From Bidens hawaiensis (Eukaryota > Streptophyta > Magnoliopsida > Asterales > Asteraceae): 64,000 bases of DNA. The stretch covers positions 186,001-250,000 of the forward strand of contig JAIQDT010001094.1 of NCBI GenBank assembly GCA_021521415.1, in the 5' to 3' direction. Below, piece by piece: positions 12,922-22,715 of this stretch (positions are counted from its first letter, which is position 1; the number at the start of each line of letters is the position of its first letter). The notes below the pieces were generated by a model. It saw only the letters and a program-made list of their open reading frames with translations, ran no database searches and was not told the DNA's origin. The position numbers and the translations under genes were made by a program.

Positions 12922-12969
12922 ACACACGGCAAAAATCAAACTATCAATGCTTTAGAAAGGAAAAAGAAG

Positions 12970-13805
12970 ATGTCCTCTCGAAGGCCCCACGAAGAAGGTT
13001 GGCAACAGGCAAGAGGAACAAGACATCAGGAAAAAGAAAACAAGTCCAAATACCATAGGAAGGGGAGACGAGATTCTTCGTTTCAAATCTACCTGATAAT
13101 TGTAGTAGGAAGGAGCTAGAGGAGGTTTTTGAAGAATATGAAAGAGTTGTAAGGAGTTATATCGCTAGGAAAAGAGACAAAGAAGGTAGCTGTTTCGGTT
13201 TTGTTTCCTTTAGTAATGTTAAGGACAAGGTTGAGATGGAAAGAAAGCTACAAAAGGTGAAGTTAGGGAGAAATAAACTCTCAGTGAATGTCGCCTACTT
13301 CACGGGGGGGGGGGGGGGGGTCCGAGTATGGAGGGTCGGTGAATAGCTCTAACAGGGTTAGAAAGGAGAAGAGAAACGAAGGAGGATATAGACCAAAGGC
13401 TGCGAATTCTCGTCAAAATGTGAATGTTTTACCGGATCATAAAGGAGGAAAGACTTATCTTGATGCTTTAAAAAATACTACATCTAAGAGCTCAAAGGTG
13501 TTAGAAAAGGTAATAGATGTAGCCCTGGAGATCTATGGTCTTGAAGACGTTTACGACAAAGCCTTGGTGGGGTTAGTGAAAGATCTCACGACCTTGAGTT
13601 CTCTCCACTCATTTCTGTCAAAGAATTGTGTGGGTGTGATTAAAATCCACTATATTAGGGGACTACATGTTCAGGAGGTGATTCTAGCTAATAAATTCAA
13701 GAGAACTGAAAATCTATGGTTTCAATGGTTTAAATCTTTAGATCCTTGGCAAGAGCAATCTCTACCATTCGAAAGAATTGCATGGTTAAAATTAAGCGGG
13801 GTCCC
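12970..13805 (+). pseudogene. LINE ORF1 (RRM plus DUF4283-like), broken
   Basis: From 12970 the frame opens with a basic region. Then, in a shifted frame, comes a clear RNA-recognition motif: RNP2-like FFVSNLP near 13075 and RNP1-like SCFGFVSF near 13190. After a run of 17 G (13304-13320) the frame from 13288 gives a domain like DUF4283, ending ERIAWLKLSGVP. At that point the gag-only LTR element interrupts the coding sequence, and the frame resumes after 36107. RRM-bearing ORF1 proteins are known in plant L1 elements and act in RNA binding during target-primed reverse transcription. Frameshifts and the insertion make it non-functional. Confidence 0.7.
13304..13320 (+). repeat. Poly-G run of 17 in LINE ORF1
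   Basis: Seventeen consecutive G follow GCCTACTTCAC. The RRM frame and the downstream DUF4283-like frame differ across this run, so its length sets the reading frame. Confidence 0.9.
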
Positions 13806-14513
13806 TGATGTGCTAAAAGTAGTTAAATAAAAACACGCTAGTCTAGACACTAAGTAATAAATTCTAGACTCTTAAAATACTAACCGGCAAGTGAACCGAT
13901 CGACTCTAGTACAGCTAAGTAAGTCCGGATATCGAACCCACGAGACTCTTTTAATTACGTAAACTAGCTAAATTAGACTCAACTACAGACACGACTATTT
14001 ATTTATTATTTGCCTAAGGGGGTTTTACTAATAAACTAATTTTAAACTAATTTTAACTAATTAAGAAAACTAAAGACGACTAAACTTATAACTTAGACTT
14101 AATTCAGATGATGATGAACAACCACCTAGGCTAGAATTCCCTAAGTTTCAGTTATCAATTAACCGGGAGACTATTTAGTTATGGAACTGGGATCGTAAAA
14201 TAGACGCTTAAGAGAAAACCCGAACAGGACCCCTGACCCTTCTCAAGAGACACCTATGGATTTCTAATAAGTTTTAACACACACCAGTATTAAAAATCAA
14301 GTTTCCTTACGGTCACCTAATTAATTACAAACTAGTTCCTTTATACGAAATCTTACCTTACAGCGCGGAAATCAAAGGCAGTCTAATATATTCAATTGAC
14401 TCGATAGACAAAGTTAATCAATCAAACCTAGACGGACTCCTTACGAAGAACTAAATCTATCAATCCTGATCAACAAAGACCTATCAACAACCTAGCACCT
14501 TACAGCTATTTAG

Positions 14514-15650
14514 TAGGGGTGGCAACTTCCGATATGACCCGAAACACAACCCGAACCCAACACGAAAAAAAACAAGTTTTGGGTTAGCTAACACAACCCG
14601 TTTAAAAAACGGGTCGGGTTCGGGTTGACCTGTTTTCAAAGCGGGTCAGGTTAGGGTTGACTTGCATAAAAACGGGCTGACCCGTCAACCCGTTTAAATT
14701 TAATTATTTTGAAAACAATTTTTTAAAAGTTTCATTTTCCCTCTTATGTCTTGAATGTGTGTTGGAGAACGTGATTAATATTTCTTATTCCCAAAATTGT
14801 TTTTCAACCTAGCCTTCAATTCTCATCCATAATTCCACTTTCTAAGTTATGTTTAAGACTCTCCAACTAAATATAAACATACTAAGCTACCATTCTTCAA
14901 TCCAGCTCTAATTTGTGATTCTTTGTCTGGCTCCTCTCAACTTCAGGTGCTTTTTTTTCTTTTTTGTGAATAGTTAGTACTTCAACTGCTACTTTCTTGG
15001 AAACAAACATATATGTTTAGTCTATTATATGATACAATGTTGTTTTGTTATCTAACCAACCTACTTTTTTAATTAGATTATGGATGATGAATGGAAAATA
15101 AAGAGGCCATTTTCTACTATTTGGAAAAGTTTCACTGCTCTTGAACAAGAACCAAATCAGCCTCTATACTGTGAATGCAAAGAATGCGGTAAGAGATATT
15201 TAGTGGAGAGAAAAAATGGGATTGGTATACTAAAGCGTCATCTAGTCAAATGTGCAGTGAAGAAATGAATGCATGTAGAAATGTAGAAGAAATGAACAAT
15301 TGGTGACCTGACGATTTCTTGTTGCTTTTAGTATTTGAAATTTTGTTAGGAAGTATGTTCTTTTGTTTGTTTTGACACTACTTGTTTGAATTTCGTGGTT
15401 TAGTTTTATTTGGAATCTTGCATCTTAATGCTTTGATTTTATTATTAATGCGTGCGATTCTATAAAATTGAGTTGTTTTAAAAATTTGGGTTAAACGGGT
15501 CATGTTCGGGTTGACCCGAATTATTGTGTGTGCAGGTTAGGGTTGAATAATTTGACCCGAATAATAATATGGGTTGGGTTCGGGTTGCACTTTTCAACCT
15601 GCTAACCCGTCAACCCGTAACCCGCCAACCCGACACGATTGACAGCCCTA
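14514..15650 (+). mobile_element. Non-autonomous hAT element carrying a BED finger ORF
   Basis: Terminal inverted repeats TAGGGGTGGCAA and the complement of TTGACAGCCCTA are flanked by an exact 8-bp duplication CTATTTAG (14506-14513 and 15651-15658). The sister LTR at about 35246-35270 shows the empty site, a single CTATTTAG between the same flanks, so the insertion is demonstrated within the window. Subterminal regions are arrays of GGGTTGACCCG-type motifs on both sides. The middle contains the BED ORF at 15080. Confidence 0.9.
15080..15268 (+). CDS. Short BED-type zinc-finger protein inside the hAT element
   Basis: The 62-residue ORF begins MDDEWKIKRPFSTIWKSF. It contains a C-x2-C pair (CKECGKRY, residues about 33-40) and a downstream H...C pair (LKRHLVKC, about 51-58), the pattern of a BED finger. 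BED fingers form the N-terminal DNA-binding part of hAT transposases. The dimerisation and catalytic (DDE) parts are absent and the ORF ends cleanly after the finger, so it could bind element ends but not cut. Whether it is expressed is unknown. It may be a leftover first exon. Confidence 0.6.
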   Translation: MDDEWKIKRPFSTIWKSFTALEQEPNQPLYCECKECGKRYLVERKNGIGILKRHLVKCAVKK

Positions 15651-16531
15651 CTATTTAGGTTAGCAGCACACTTAGGTTTATTTGATTAACTAATATTATT
15701 CCTATGATCTTATTGTGAAATCAATCATAAAATAGTCAAAAACACAAAGTAAATGACCTAATAGAAACCTATCATAATGAAAAACAATAATCAAGACAAC
15801 TATGGAATAATAAAACTTAATTAAACAACCCTAAGCACACATATGCATCAATTTAATATAATTAAACCTTTTAATTAGTTCCTAAAAACCATAACGATAA
15901 ATAAATCCCAAGTCAAAATCAAACGTTAACAAAGGTTCATCATAAGCCTAGGCAGTCTATAAAGTTTAGCCTAACATCATAAAAGCAAACAAAACGATAA
16001 TAAAGGAAATCATGGCGAAAATAAATAAGAATGGAAGATTAAAGGCGATAAAACCTGTGGTCTTCGTTCTTGGATGATAAGTACTTCGCCGGCTGATTCC
16101 TAGCCTTCAAACCCGCCAAGTATTGCAATCCTAAGCTCCAGGAAACTCCAAATTCGGCTCTTGTTCTCAATGTATGCTTAAGGGTGAGTTTATGGGTCTT
16201 TAAATAGGCAACAGGTGTCCAAAAATACGAAAGACGGTTAAACGATGGAAGATTCTGGAACCGAGGTGGGGGGGTTATCTGGCCGGCCTAGCCGGTCCGG
16301 TTCTCTTCCTGGTCTGGTCTGGTTCGTTTCCTGATGCGTCGGTTCTTTGGTTCGGCTTGTTTTTGCTCCCTTTTCGCCCTCTTTTCACCGGAATTCAAAC
16401 CCGAAACCTAAAATATAAAAATATATTAGTAGTATACAAATCTTACGAGAAACATAAACTAATAAAATATTAAATAAAATACACGGGAATTAAGTATATT
16501 AAACGTTCTATCAAATATCCCCACACTTAAT

Positions 16532-16705
16532 CTTTTTTCGTCCCTGAAAAAGTTTCATTGCAACGGGATTAGAATCGGAGAAAAATAGTATTACAAATAT
16601 ATAGGTTATCTTTAAAATTTAGAACAACGCAAAAACTGCGATCACCGATATTGTTGTCCACTTAAATCCATGCCTTTGTCTTTACCGGGACAAGTAAGAT
16701 CCAAC

Positions 16706-16747
<42 letters not shown>

Positions 16748-18398
16748 CTAGTGGAACCCACAATCAAGACCCGCTTTATTTTAGATTTTACCGGATCAAA
16801 CCACCCCAACTTAAGTTAAACCTTATAATAGCAGATTAAAACATTGTTGCACATTTATCATGAACAGCTAAGACGATCAAGGATATTGTTTATCCACCTA
16901 AATTTAAACATCAAAGTATCCTAAGCAGCCATTAGATACGATTAAGATTCAATTATTCAACTAACTAGCTAGTGTTCCCCACTACATGACATACCCCCGT
17001 TATTAAGCAACACCTCGGACCCATTACCACACGTGATTTTACAAGTTTTCATATGTTGGTTTATACGTCGTGTCTCTAGTTGATCATGTTCTTAATGGTA
17101 TAGGACGCAAGTAAGAGGACCACGTATGAGTAACAGCGGGATGATCACTGGATCACCAAGATTTTACTTCACTGTAATTGATGTAAGTGAGTGTAATGGC
17201 AGTAAACTGCGGGTTTATACTTAAAAGCTTTTATTTATTAAATATTCGAAGATACCCAGATGAACAACCGTAAAAAGACCCGCGGTTTTCGAACCCGAGG
17301 CATCCATCAATACAGGATTTAAGGCTATAAAACCATACGCCTATGAAGTGTTAAACGCTAAAACTAGAAGTGTAAGATTTTAAGTTTATAACACCGGCTA
17401 CACGGTATACTTTAACGTTTAAACCTACCCAAGCATCGTATGATAGCGTATTCAGATTTCTTAAAAAAAAATTTTATTTTCTACAATCAAACTAAAAATG
17501 AGGCTTGAGTATGGCCTGACCTTTCATCTCATATTTTATACAGACTTAACATGTATCCCACTAAAAATCATATATTTATCGTTTGAAAACCAACTATCAA
17601 ACTGCCCTTTCATTCTAAAGGCTGAGCCTACCGACACATTCCAAATTAAGTGCGTGTTCTTTAATTATCTCTTATTATTAGTAGTTTGAAAAACCAATTC
17701 CCGATAAGTATCCTCATATCCCATTTAAATGCAAAAAACAATTTCAAGGGATATTTTTCAAAACTTTTTCAATTATTTAATTTTTTTATTAAAATAAAAT
17801 TTAACTATGACTCAAATGCCCTATCCCCATACTTAAATTTTGCATTGTACTCAATGCAAGGATAAGGACGAAAAAATAAAAATAAAATCGGAATACGAAA
17901 ACTAAAAACCAAAAAACCAAAAACAAAAAAAAAATAAAAATAAAAATAAACAAACAAGATAGATAATGGAAAAGATTTAGCTGATAATATGCGCATGAAG
18001 TTTGATGCCAAAGTTTTCTTCCATAGCTGCCCTCCAACTCCGAACGTACTCAGCAAACGGTATCTCCTTCTCTTACTCACGAACGGAAGCGGAAAACACA
18101 ACAGTCAATATCTAAAAATATCTTATCAATTTGATAGATGTTAAGCACTTAAGTATTTAACCAGACCAACCAACCCCAAACAACATATAATATAAATAAT
18201 ATCAGCAAATAGATAAATAAAAGTATACGGCTCCTGCTTCTACATCTCCACACTTGAATTTTTCATTATACTACATTGGGATACTCTTCTAGCTCAAATC
18301 CTACAAAACTTAAAAACACAAAAACAAAGAAAAACTACAAAAGCACGTTAGTGACTCGACAATTATACAAACTCCGAGGAACCTTCCCACACTTGAAC
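16532..18398 (-). other. 3' non-coding interior of the gag-only element
   Basis: Between the gag frame and the polypurine tract there are about 1.9 kb with no long ORF. A (TTA)n microsatellite of about 40 bp lies at 16707-16746. Nothing here resembles integrase or reverse transcriptase in either strand. Confidence 0.5.
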
Positions 18399-19269
18399 TT
18401 AATCAGGAGGTTTCTCTTTTACCTGGACCCTATCTAACTCGTTCAGTTCCACCCGGTACTTGTTAAACATTGAAATTTTCTCGGTTGAATTAAAAAATGC
18501 TTTAAAACTTCTTAACGGGTCAGACCACCAAAATTTAAACTTACCTAGCATGAACCGGATGTATGACATGAATTGAGAAGACTGGTCGTGCTTGAACTTC
18601 AATGGATTCCTCTTTCCTGTAGACCATCTTTTGACTTGCAAATTATTTCGGTTCACAGATTCTCTTCTCTTCGCCTTCTCCCGTGGTTTTGATTTATGAG
18701 CAACATTTATAATAAGTGCCACGGGCTAGCTGTGATGCTCTTCCACTACCACCACTTCTATGTCTTCTAGTAGGGCTTCAAAAAATGCTAAGTCACCTTC
18801 CGAATCGAACTCACCTATCTCATCATACTCAGACAACCCTTCTAACTCCAAATCCAAAAACTCATCTTCCTCGCACAACTTATTCTCAACCTCTTCCTCC
18901 ACACCAAACATCAAATCTACTGAATCTCCCAAACTTACTTCATCCTCTATCTCTTCTTCCGTCACTAACGACAACTCAAGTGAATCTATTAAACCCACTT
19001 TCTCCTCTATCTCTTCTTCAACACCAAACATCAAATCAAGTGAATCTCCCAAATCCACTTCCTCCTCTATCATTTCTTTCTTCACTAACGACCTCTGATA
19101 AGCAGCCCACTCTTCTTCGTCTACTTCATCATCAGAGTCACTCCAGTAATTAGCAATAGCGACTTGTGGAACCGGAGGTGGGACTTCATCGTCCATTATC
19201 GTCTCCGTTACTTGAGTGATCCCCTCATCTGACTTGTTAATATACTCCAATAACTCCAATCTCTTTTCT
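18399..19269 (-). pseudogene. Gag C-terminal modules: acidic tail and basic tail separated by one TAG
   Basis: On the minus strand an open frame continues from the gag domain across the solo-LTR insertion point. 19259-18726 reads 177 residues, very rich in E and D with repeated LGDSLDLMFGVEEE-type units. It stops at TAG (18728-18726). The same frame continues immediately for about 107 further residues to 18399; this part is basic at its start (HKSKPREKAKRRES) and contains KFWWSDPLRSFKAFF. One in-frame stop thus separates an acidic and a basic module. I know no family for the basic part. It could be a mutation or a read-through site. Confidence 0.55.
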
Positions 19270-20149
19270 TCCTCTGTAACGTCCGACTTTCTGAAGTAAT
19301 AAATAAAGTAATATTTAAATGAACTTTGTTATTTAAATTCCATATAATAAGTAAATAAATTAAAATGAGAGATGGCAGGCTTAATGGATATGAACTTAAT
19401 AATAAAACATGGGCTTAGTGGATTAATGGGCCTAAGGTCCATGAGCTAAGAGTATAAGTACCCCTTAAACCTTCCTTAAAACCCTAGATCTCATAATTCC
19501 ATAGCTTTCCATTTTTACCAACACACACTCTCCCTACCTTGAATCCCGAGAACGAGATCCAAGTTGTTTTAGTGATTCTCGCTTCCAAACGACAAGGAGA
19601 ATCAAGATCTAGCTCGTGTCAAGACTAAAACTCTAAACCGGATTACGCTTAGAGGTACGTTTGTAGTGTAAAGATGGTTCTTTTGATGTCGGTTCTCCAT
19701 GAAAATTGGTAGAACCATAGATCGGGGCCTAAAGGTTAATAAAAATATAAACTTGACGTAAAAATGTGAACTTTGAGAGTCGGATTCGTTTAGTTCGTTA
19801 GTTAAGTTTGAGGCATTCATAGATCTAACGAAATTTGGGTAAAAGATTGAAACTTGAAACAACCAAGTGAAGATTTTTGATTTATAATGGTAAAGGAAGT
19901 AATTAATAATAGTAATAATAATAATAATAGATATAATAATAATAATAATAATATCATCGACGGCAGCAACATGTTGGGCATGTTGGTTACTAATAATATA
20001 TATAATAATAATAGGCACCTTGTGTTTTAATAATAATAATAATAATAGACAAACAAATAAACAAGTGGTTGCAGTAACAACCCACACATTCTCATTTTTA
20101 CCATGAGCAACATATAAAGAATTTAGTTGAAAATAATATCAACCAGCTG

Positions 20150-20226
20150 CTACAGTAGCATGGTTAGGGCGTTGGAGTGTGAGGTTGGGGAGCCGGGTTC
20201 AAATCCCTGCTCTCGCAACATTTTTT
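20150..20226 (+). other. tRNA-like Pol III promoter unit inside the solo LTR
   Basis: A box-A-like TAGCATGGTTAGGG is followed after about 30 bp by a box-B-like GGGTTCAAATCCC and then by TTTTTT at 20221-20226, a Pol III-type terminator. The 5' side does not pair with the 3' CTCTCGC, so a full cloverleaf is not formed. It is better read as a tRNA-derived pseudogene or SINE head than as a working tRNA gene. Inference from motifs alone. Confidence 0.45.
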
Positions 20227-20440
20227 CGGGTGAAACTGGAAACGACTTGGGCTATGCGAAACAGACTTGAGCCATGCGATGCGAAAATGGGTCATGCGAT
20301 GAGAAACGGGTCATGCGAAATGGACTATGCGAAAAAAAATACTTGGGCAAAGCGAAGCGAATTGGGGTCCAAGCGAAGCGAACTGGGGGGGGGGGTTTCA
20401 TTTGATGCAAACTAAGTCATGCTATGTGAACTGGGCCATT
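20227..20440. repeat. Degenerate ATGCGAAA/AAGCGAAGCGAA array
   Basis: Directly after the tRNA-like unit runs a degenerate short-period array with words such as GGGTCATGCGA and AAGCGAAGCGAA, including 11 consecutive G (20385-20395). It codes for nothing recognisable. Confidence 0.55.
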
Positions 20441-21102
20441 CCTAGTTAATCCAAGATAATCCAACAAAATGAACCCAAACCAACCAACTTCGTTATCCCC
20501 GTATAACCCGATATATTTTAAGATATATATTACATAGTTAAAAGAAAGGTACATATATATCTATATACACACAACAATATATTAAAGGAAAGGAATATAT
20601 ATTAATGAGGAAGAGATATATATATATATATATAATAATGGGAGGATATGAACGCAAAATAAAGACCGTCGTTAAATAAAGTTAATTCGTTAGATTTGTT
20701 AGCCCAAACAAACGAGCCTAACTTATCAAGTACGCTAGATTAATAAATAAAAATCTAATTAATTATGTTAGTACGTGGTTATTTAATGAGTATATATGTT
20801 AAACAGTTAGCCGCACACAACTCAGGAAGAGAATTACTATTAACGGTGAACGTAACAGGATCCAGGTGAGTTCTAGCCCCTTTTATGTGTTATGTTTTCG
20901 GGGCTGTGTGCATACTACGATGTGTTTAGATTTATACACTTAACTTAAATGGTAAGTGTATATTAGATAAATGTTTGCGTATGAATGTGAATGATATGGG
21001 TTTATTAATTTAGTATGCCCGTAGTTATAATTAAGTATATTATAATTGAAGGATAAAGGTATGAAATGAACGAATGTATGATTGTATGGTTGAACGGTTA
21101 AT

Positions 21103-21250
21103 ATAGGGTTGCGGACCCTACAAATATCTGCGAAGAATATAGGGTTGCGGACCCTACAAATATCCGCGAAGAATATAGGGTTGCGGACCCTACTAATATC
21201 TTCGAAGAATAAAGGGTTGTGGACCCTAACAATATCTACGAAGATTATAG
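21103..21250. repeat. 36-bp tandem repeat with a self-complementary core
   Basis: About four copies of a 36-bp unit, each containing TAGGGTTGCGGACCCTA, whose arms TAGGGT and ACCCTA pair around a short loop. Copies differ by a few bases. The repeat lies in the solo LTR; a nearby microsatellite of ACGT units follows at 21337-21400. Confidence 0.75.
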
Positions 21251-21336
21251 GGCGAAAGGCTCTTTAAAATATAGAAAGTATGTGTATGTATTAACTAAAG
21301 AAAGTTGGATAAAGTATGGAAGATTGTACGAATGAA

Positions 21337-21400
21337 GGTACGTACGTACGTACGTATGTATGTATGTACGTACGTACGTACGTACGTATGTATGAATGAA
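21337..21400. repeat. (ACGT)n/(ATGT)n microsatellite
   Basis: Alternating ACGT and ATGT tetramers run for about 60 bp. ACGT units are self-complementary, so the tract can form cruciform or hairpin structures. Confidence 0.8.
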
Positions 21401-21806
21401 TGAATGTTAGAAGAACGGGTAAGTAATTAATATGTATCTTCGGATGCGTATTAGTAAGTAAGTATCAATACGTATCTTCGGACGCGTATTAGTAAGTAAG
21501 CGAATGTAATGTATGTTAATTATCTAGAACTTACTCAGCATAGCTGACTTTTACTATGCACGCAGGTGAGTAGTGTGTGACGGATTGCTTGAGGGAGACA
21601 CGTGGCGAATCAAGAAAGACTGGCATCGAAGAAAAAGGAAGAGAGTCATATGTTATTTATATTGAATGTTTAAAACTTATGTTATTTTGATTAAAACAGT
21701 ACTTGGTGTTGTTTTGATGATTGATGTTTATGTTCCGCAAAATGTTTTAATTAACTCTGATTTACGAATTATGTGAATGAGCAAGTCCAACCAGCGAGAA
21801 AGTAGG

Positions 21807-22194
21807 TGTTGGGCCTAGTTATTTGGTTTGTACTTAGTTTGTTTGTTTTGTTTGATCTGTGCATGTAAACCGAGATCCCTTTGGATCTCGGTGGGCTTTT
21901 GGTCTTTGTTGGGCTAGTGTGTGGTATCACAACCTCATATATAGAATGCATTGTATAGGGTTCTAGGGTTTTTTTCACTGGTTTTTTTTTGGCTGTCTAA
22001 GAGTTGTTCTAGACGAGTTTTGTATTGATAGTGCTTAAGCACCCGACGTATAATAATACGTGTGTTTTGAAGCCACTCTTGTGTTCTACGTGTTTGTGTT
22101 TACTTGTGTTCTTGAATCATCTAGTGTTGGAATTCCGCACCAACACCTAGATTGTTGATATTATAATTGTAGTGATCCAGATTCGGGACTTACA
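21807..22194 (+). repeat. Copia 5' LTR
   Basis: 388 bp, beginning TGTTGGGCC and ending TTACA two bases before the primer site. It matches the 3' LTR closely. A short palindromic GAGATCCCTTTGGATCTC lies in both copies. Confidence 0.9.
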
Positions 22195-22196
22195 AT

Positions 22197-22209
22197 TGGT
22201 ATCAGAACC
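22197..22209 (+). other. Primer-binding site (initiator Met tRNA type)
   Basis: TGGTATCAGAACC is a near match to the usual TGGTATCAGAGC complement of plant initiator methionine tRNA and directly follows the 5' LTR. Confidence 0.8.
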
Positions 22210-22394
22210 TTAGACCTATTCAGGCTCATTATTGTGATATCAAGGATTCAAGATTTTGATTTATTGGTGGTTTGCTTGTATTTCCGGCGAACAAGTGATC
22301 GGAGAAGAAGGAGAGTCACTTTTGGGAAAAGATTAGTTTTGGTTTGGAAAAAAATCAAAATCCCAACTTTCTCGGAAGTTTGTTATGCTACAGA

Positions 22395-22620
22395 TTGACT
22401 TTTGGTGAGAATCTGTGTTCTCGGCTACATCTAGTGTTCGGCCACAATCAGTTCTCGGTTACACTTAGTTATCGGCTACAATTGGTTCTCGGCTATTACC
22501 AGTTTTCGGCTAAGGTAGTTCTCGGTTGACTTTGGGTTTTCGGTCAACTTTTGTAGTTCTCGGCATCTTTTCTCGGCTGCCATTAGTTCTCAGTAAACTT
22601 TTGGTTTTCGGCTCAGTAAA
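22395..22620 (+). repeat. TTCTCGG repeat in the copia leader
   Basis: Irregular copies of TTCTCGGCTACA- and TTCTCGGTTGACTTT-type words recur about every 20-30 bp between the primer site and gag. The same words recur at 31170-31330, before the envelope-like ORF. Confidence 0.6.
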
Positions 22621-22715
22621 CTGTAGGATCTTTTTGGGCCTGAGTAGTTTGATTTGGGCCTGATACTTGGACTATAAAACTTTCTGGACTAAAATTAATC
22701 TTAAACTAATTCAAA

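Larger units (their letters stand above)
13806..16513 (-). repeat. 3' LTR of the gag-only element, with a hAT insertion
   Basis: On the minus strand the LTR starts TGATAGAACGTTTAATATAC at 16513 and ends at 13806. Directly outside it, 16514-16531 is purine-rich on the minus strand (AAGTGTGGGGATATT), the polypurine tract. Without the 1137-bp hAT element and its duplicated 8 bp the LTR is about 1.56 kb. The matching part of the 5' LTR is 35230-36102. Confidence 0.75.

Noticed and set aside
18716..19153. Plus-strand ORFs rich in serine, proline and leucine
   Set aside because: Shadows of the E/D-rich module on the minus strand, which continues the gag frame.
20179..20220. tRNA gene
   Set aside because: Boxes A and B are present, but acceptor-stem pairing fails and the unit lies inside an LTR, so it is listed as tRNA-like only.
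21103..21250. CRISPR-like array
   Set aside because: Units are directly adjacent without spacers, copies are imperfect and the genome is that of a plant.
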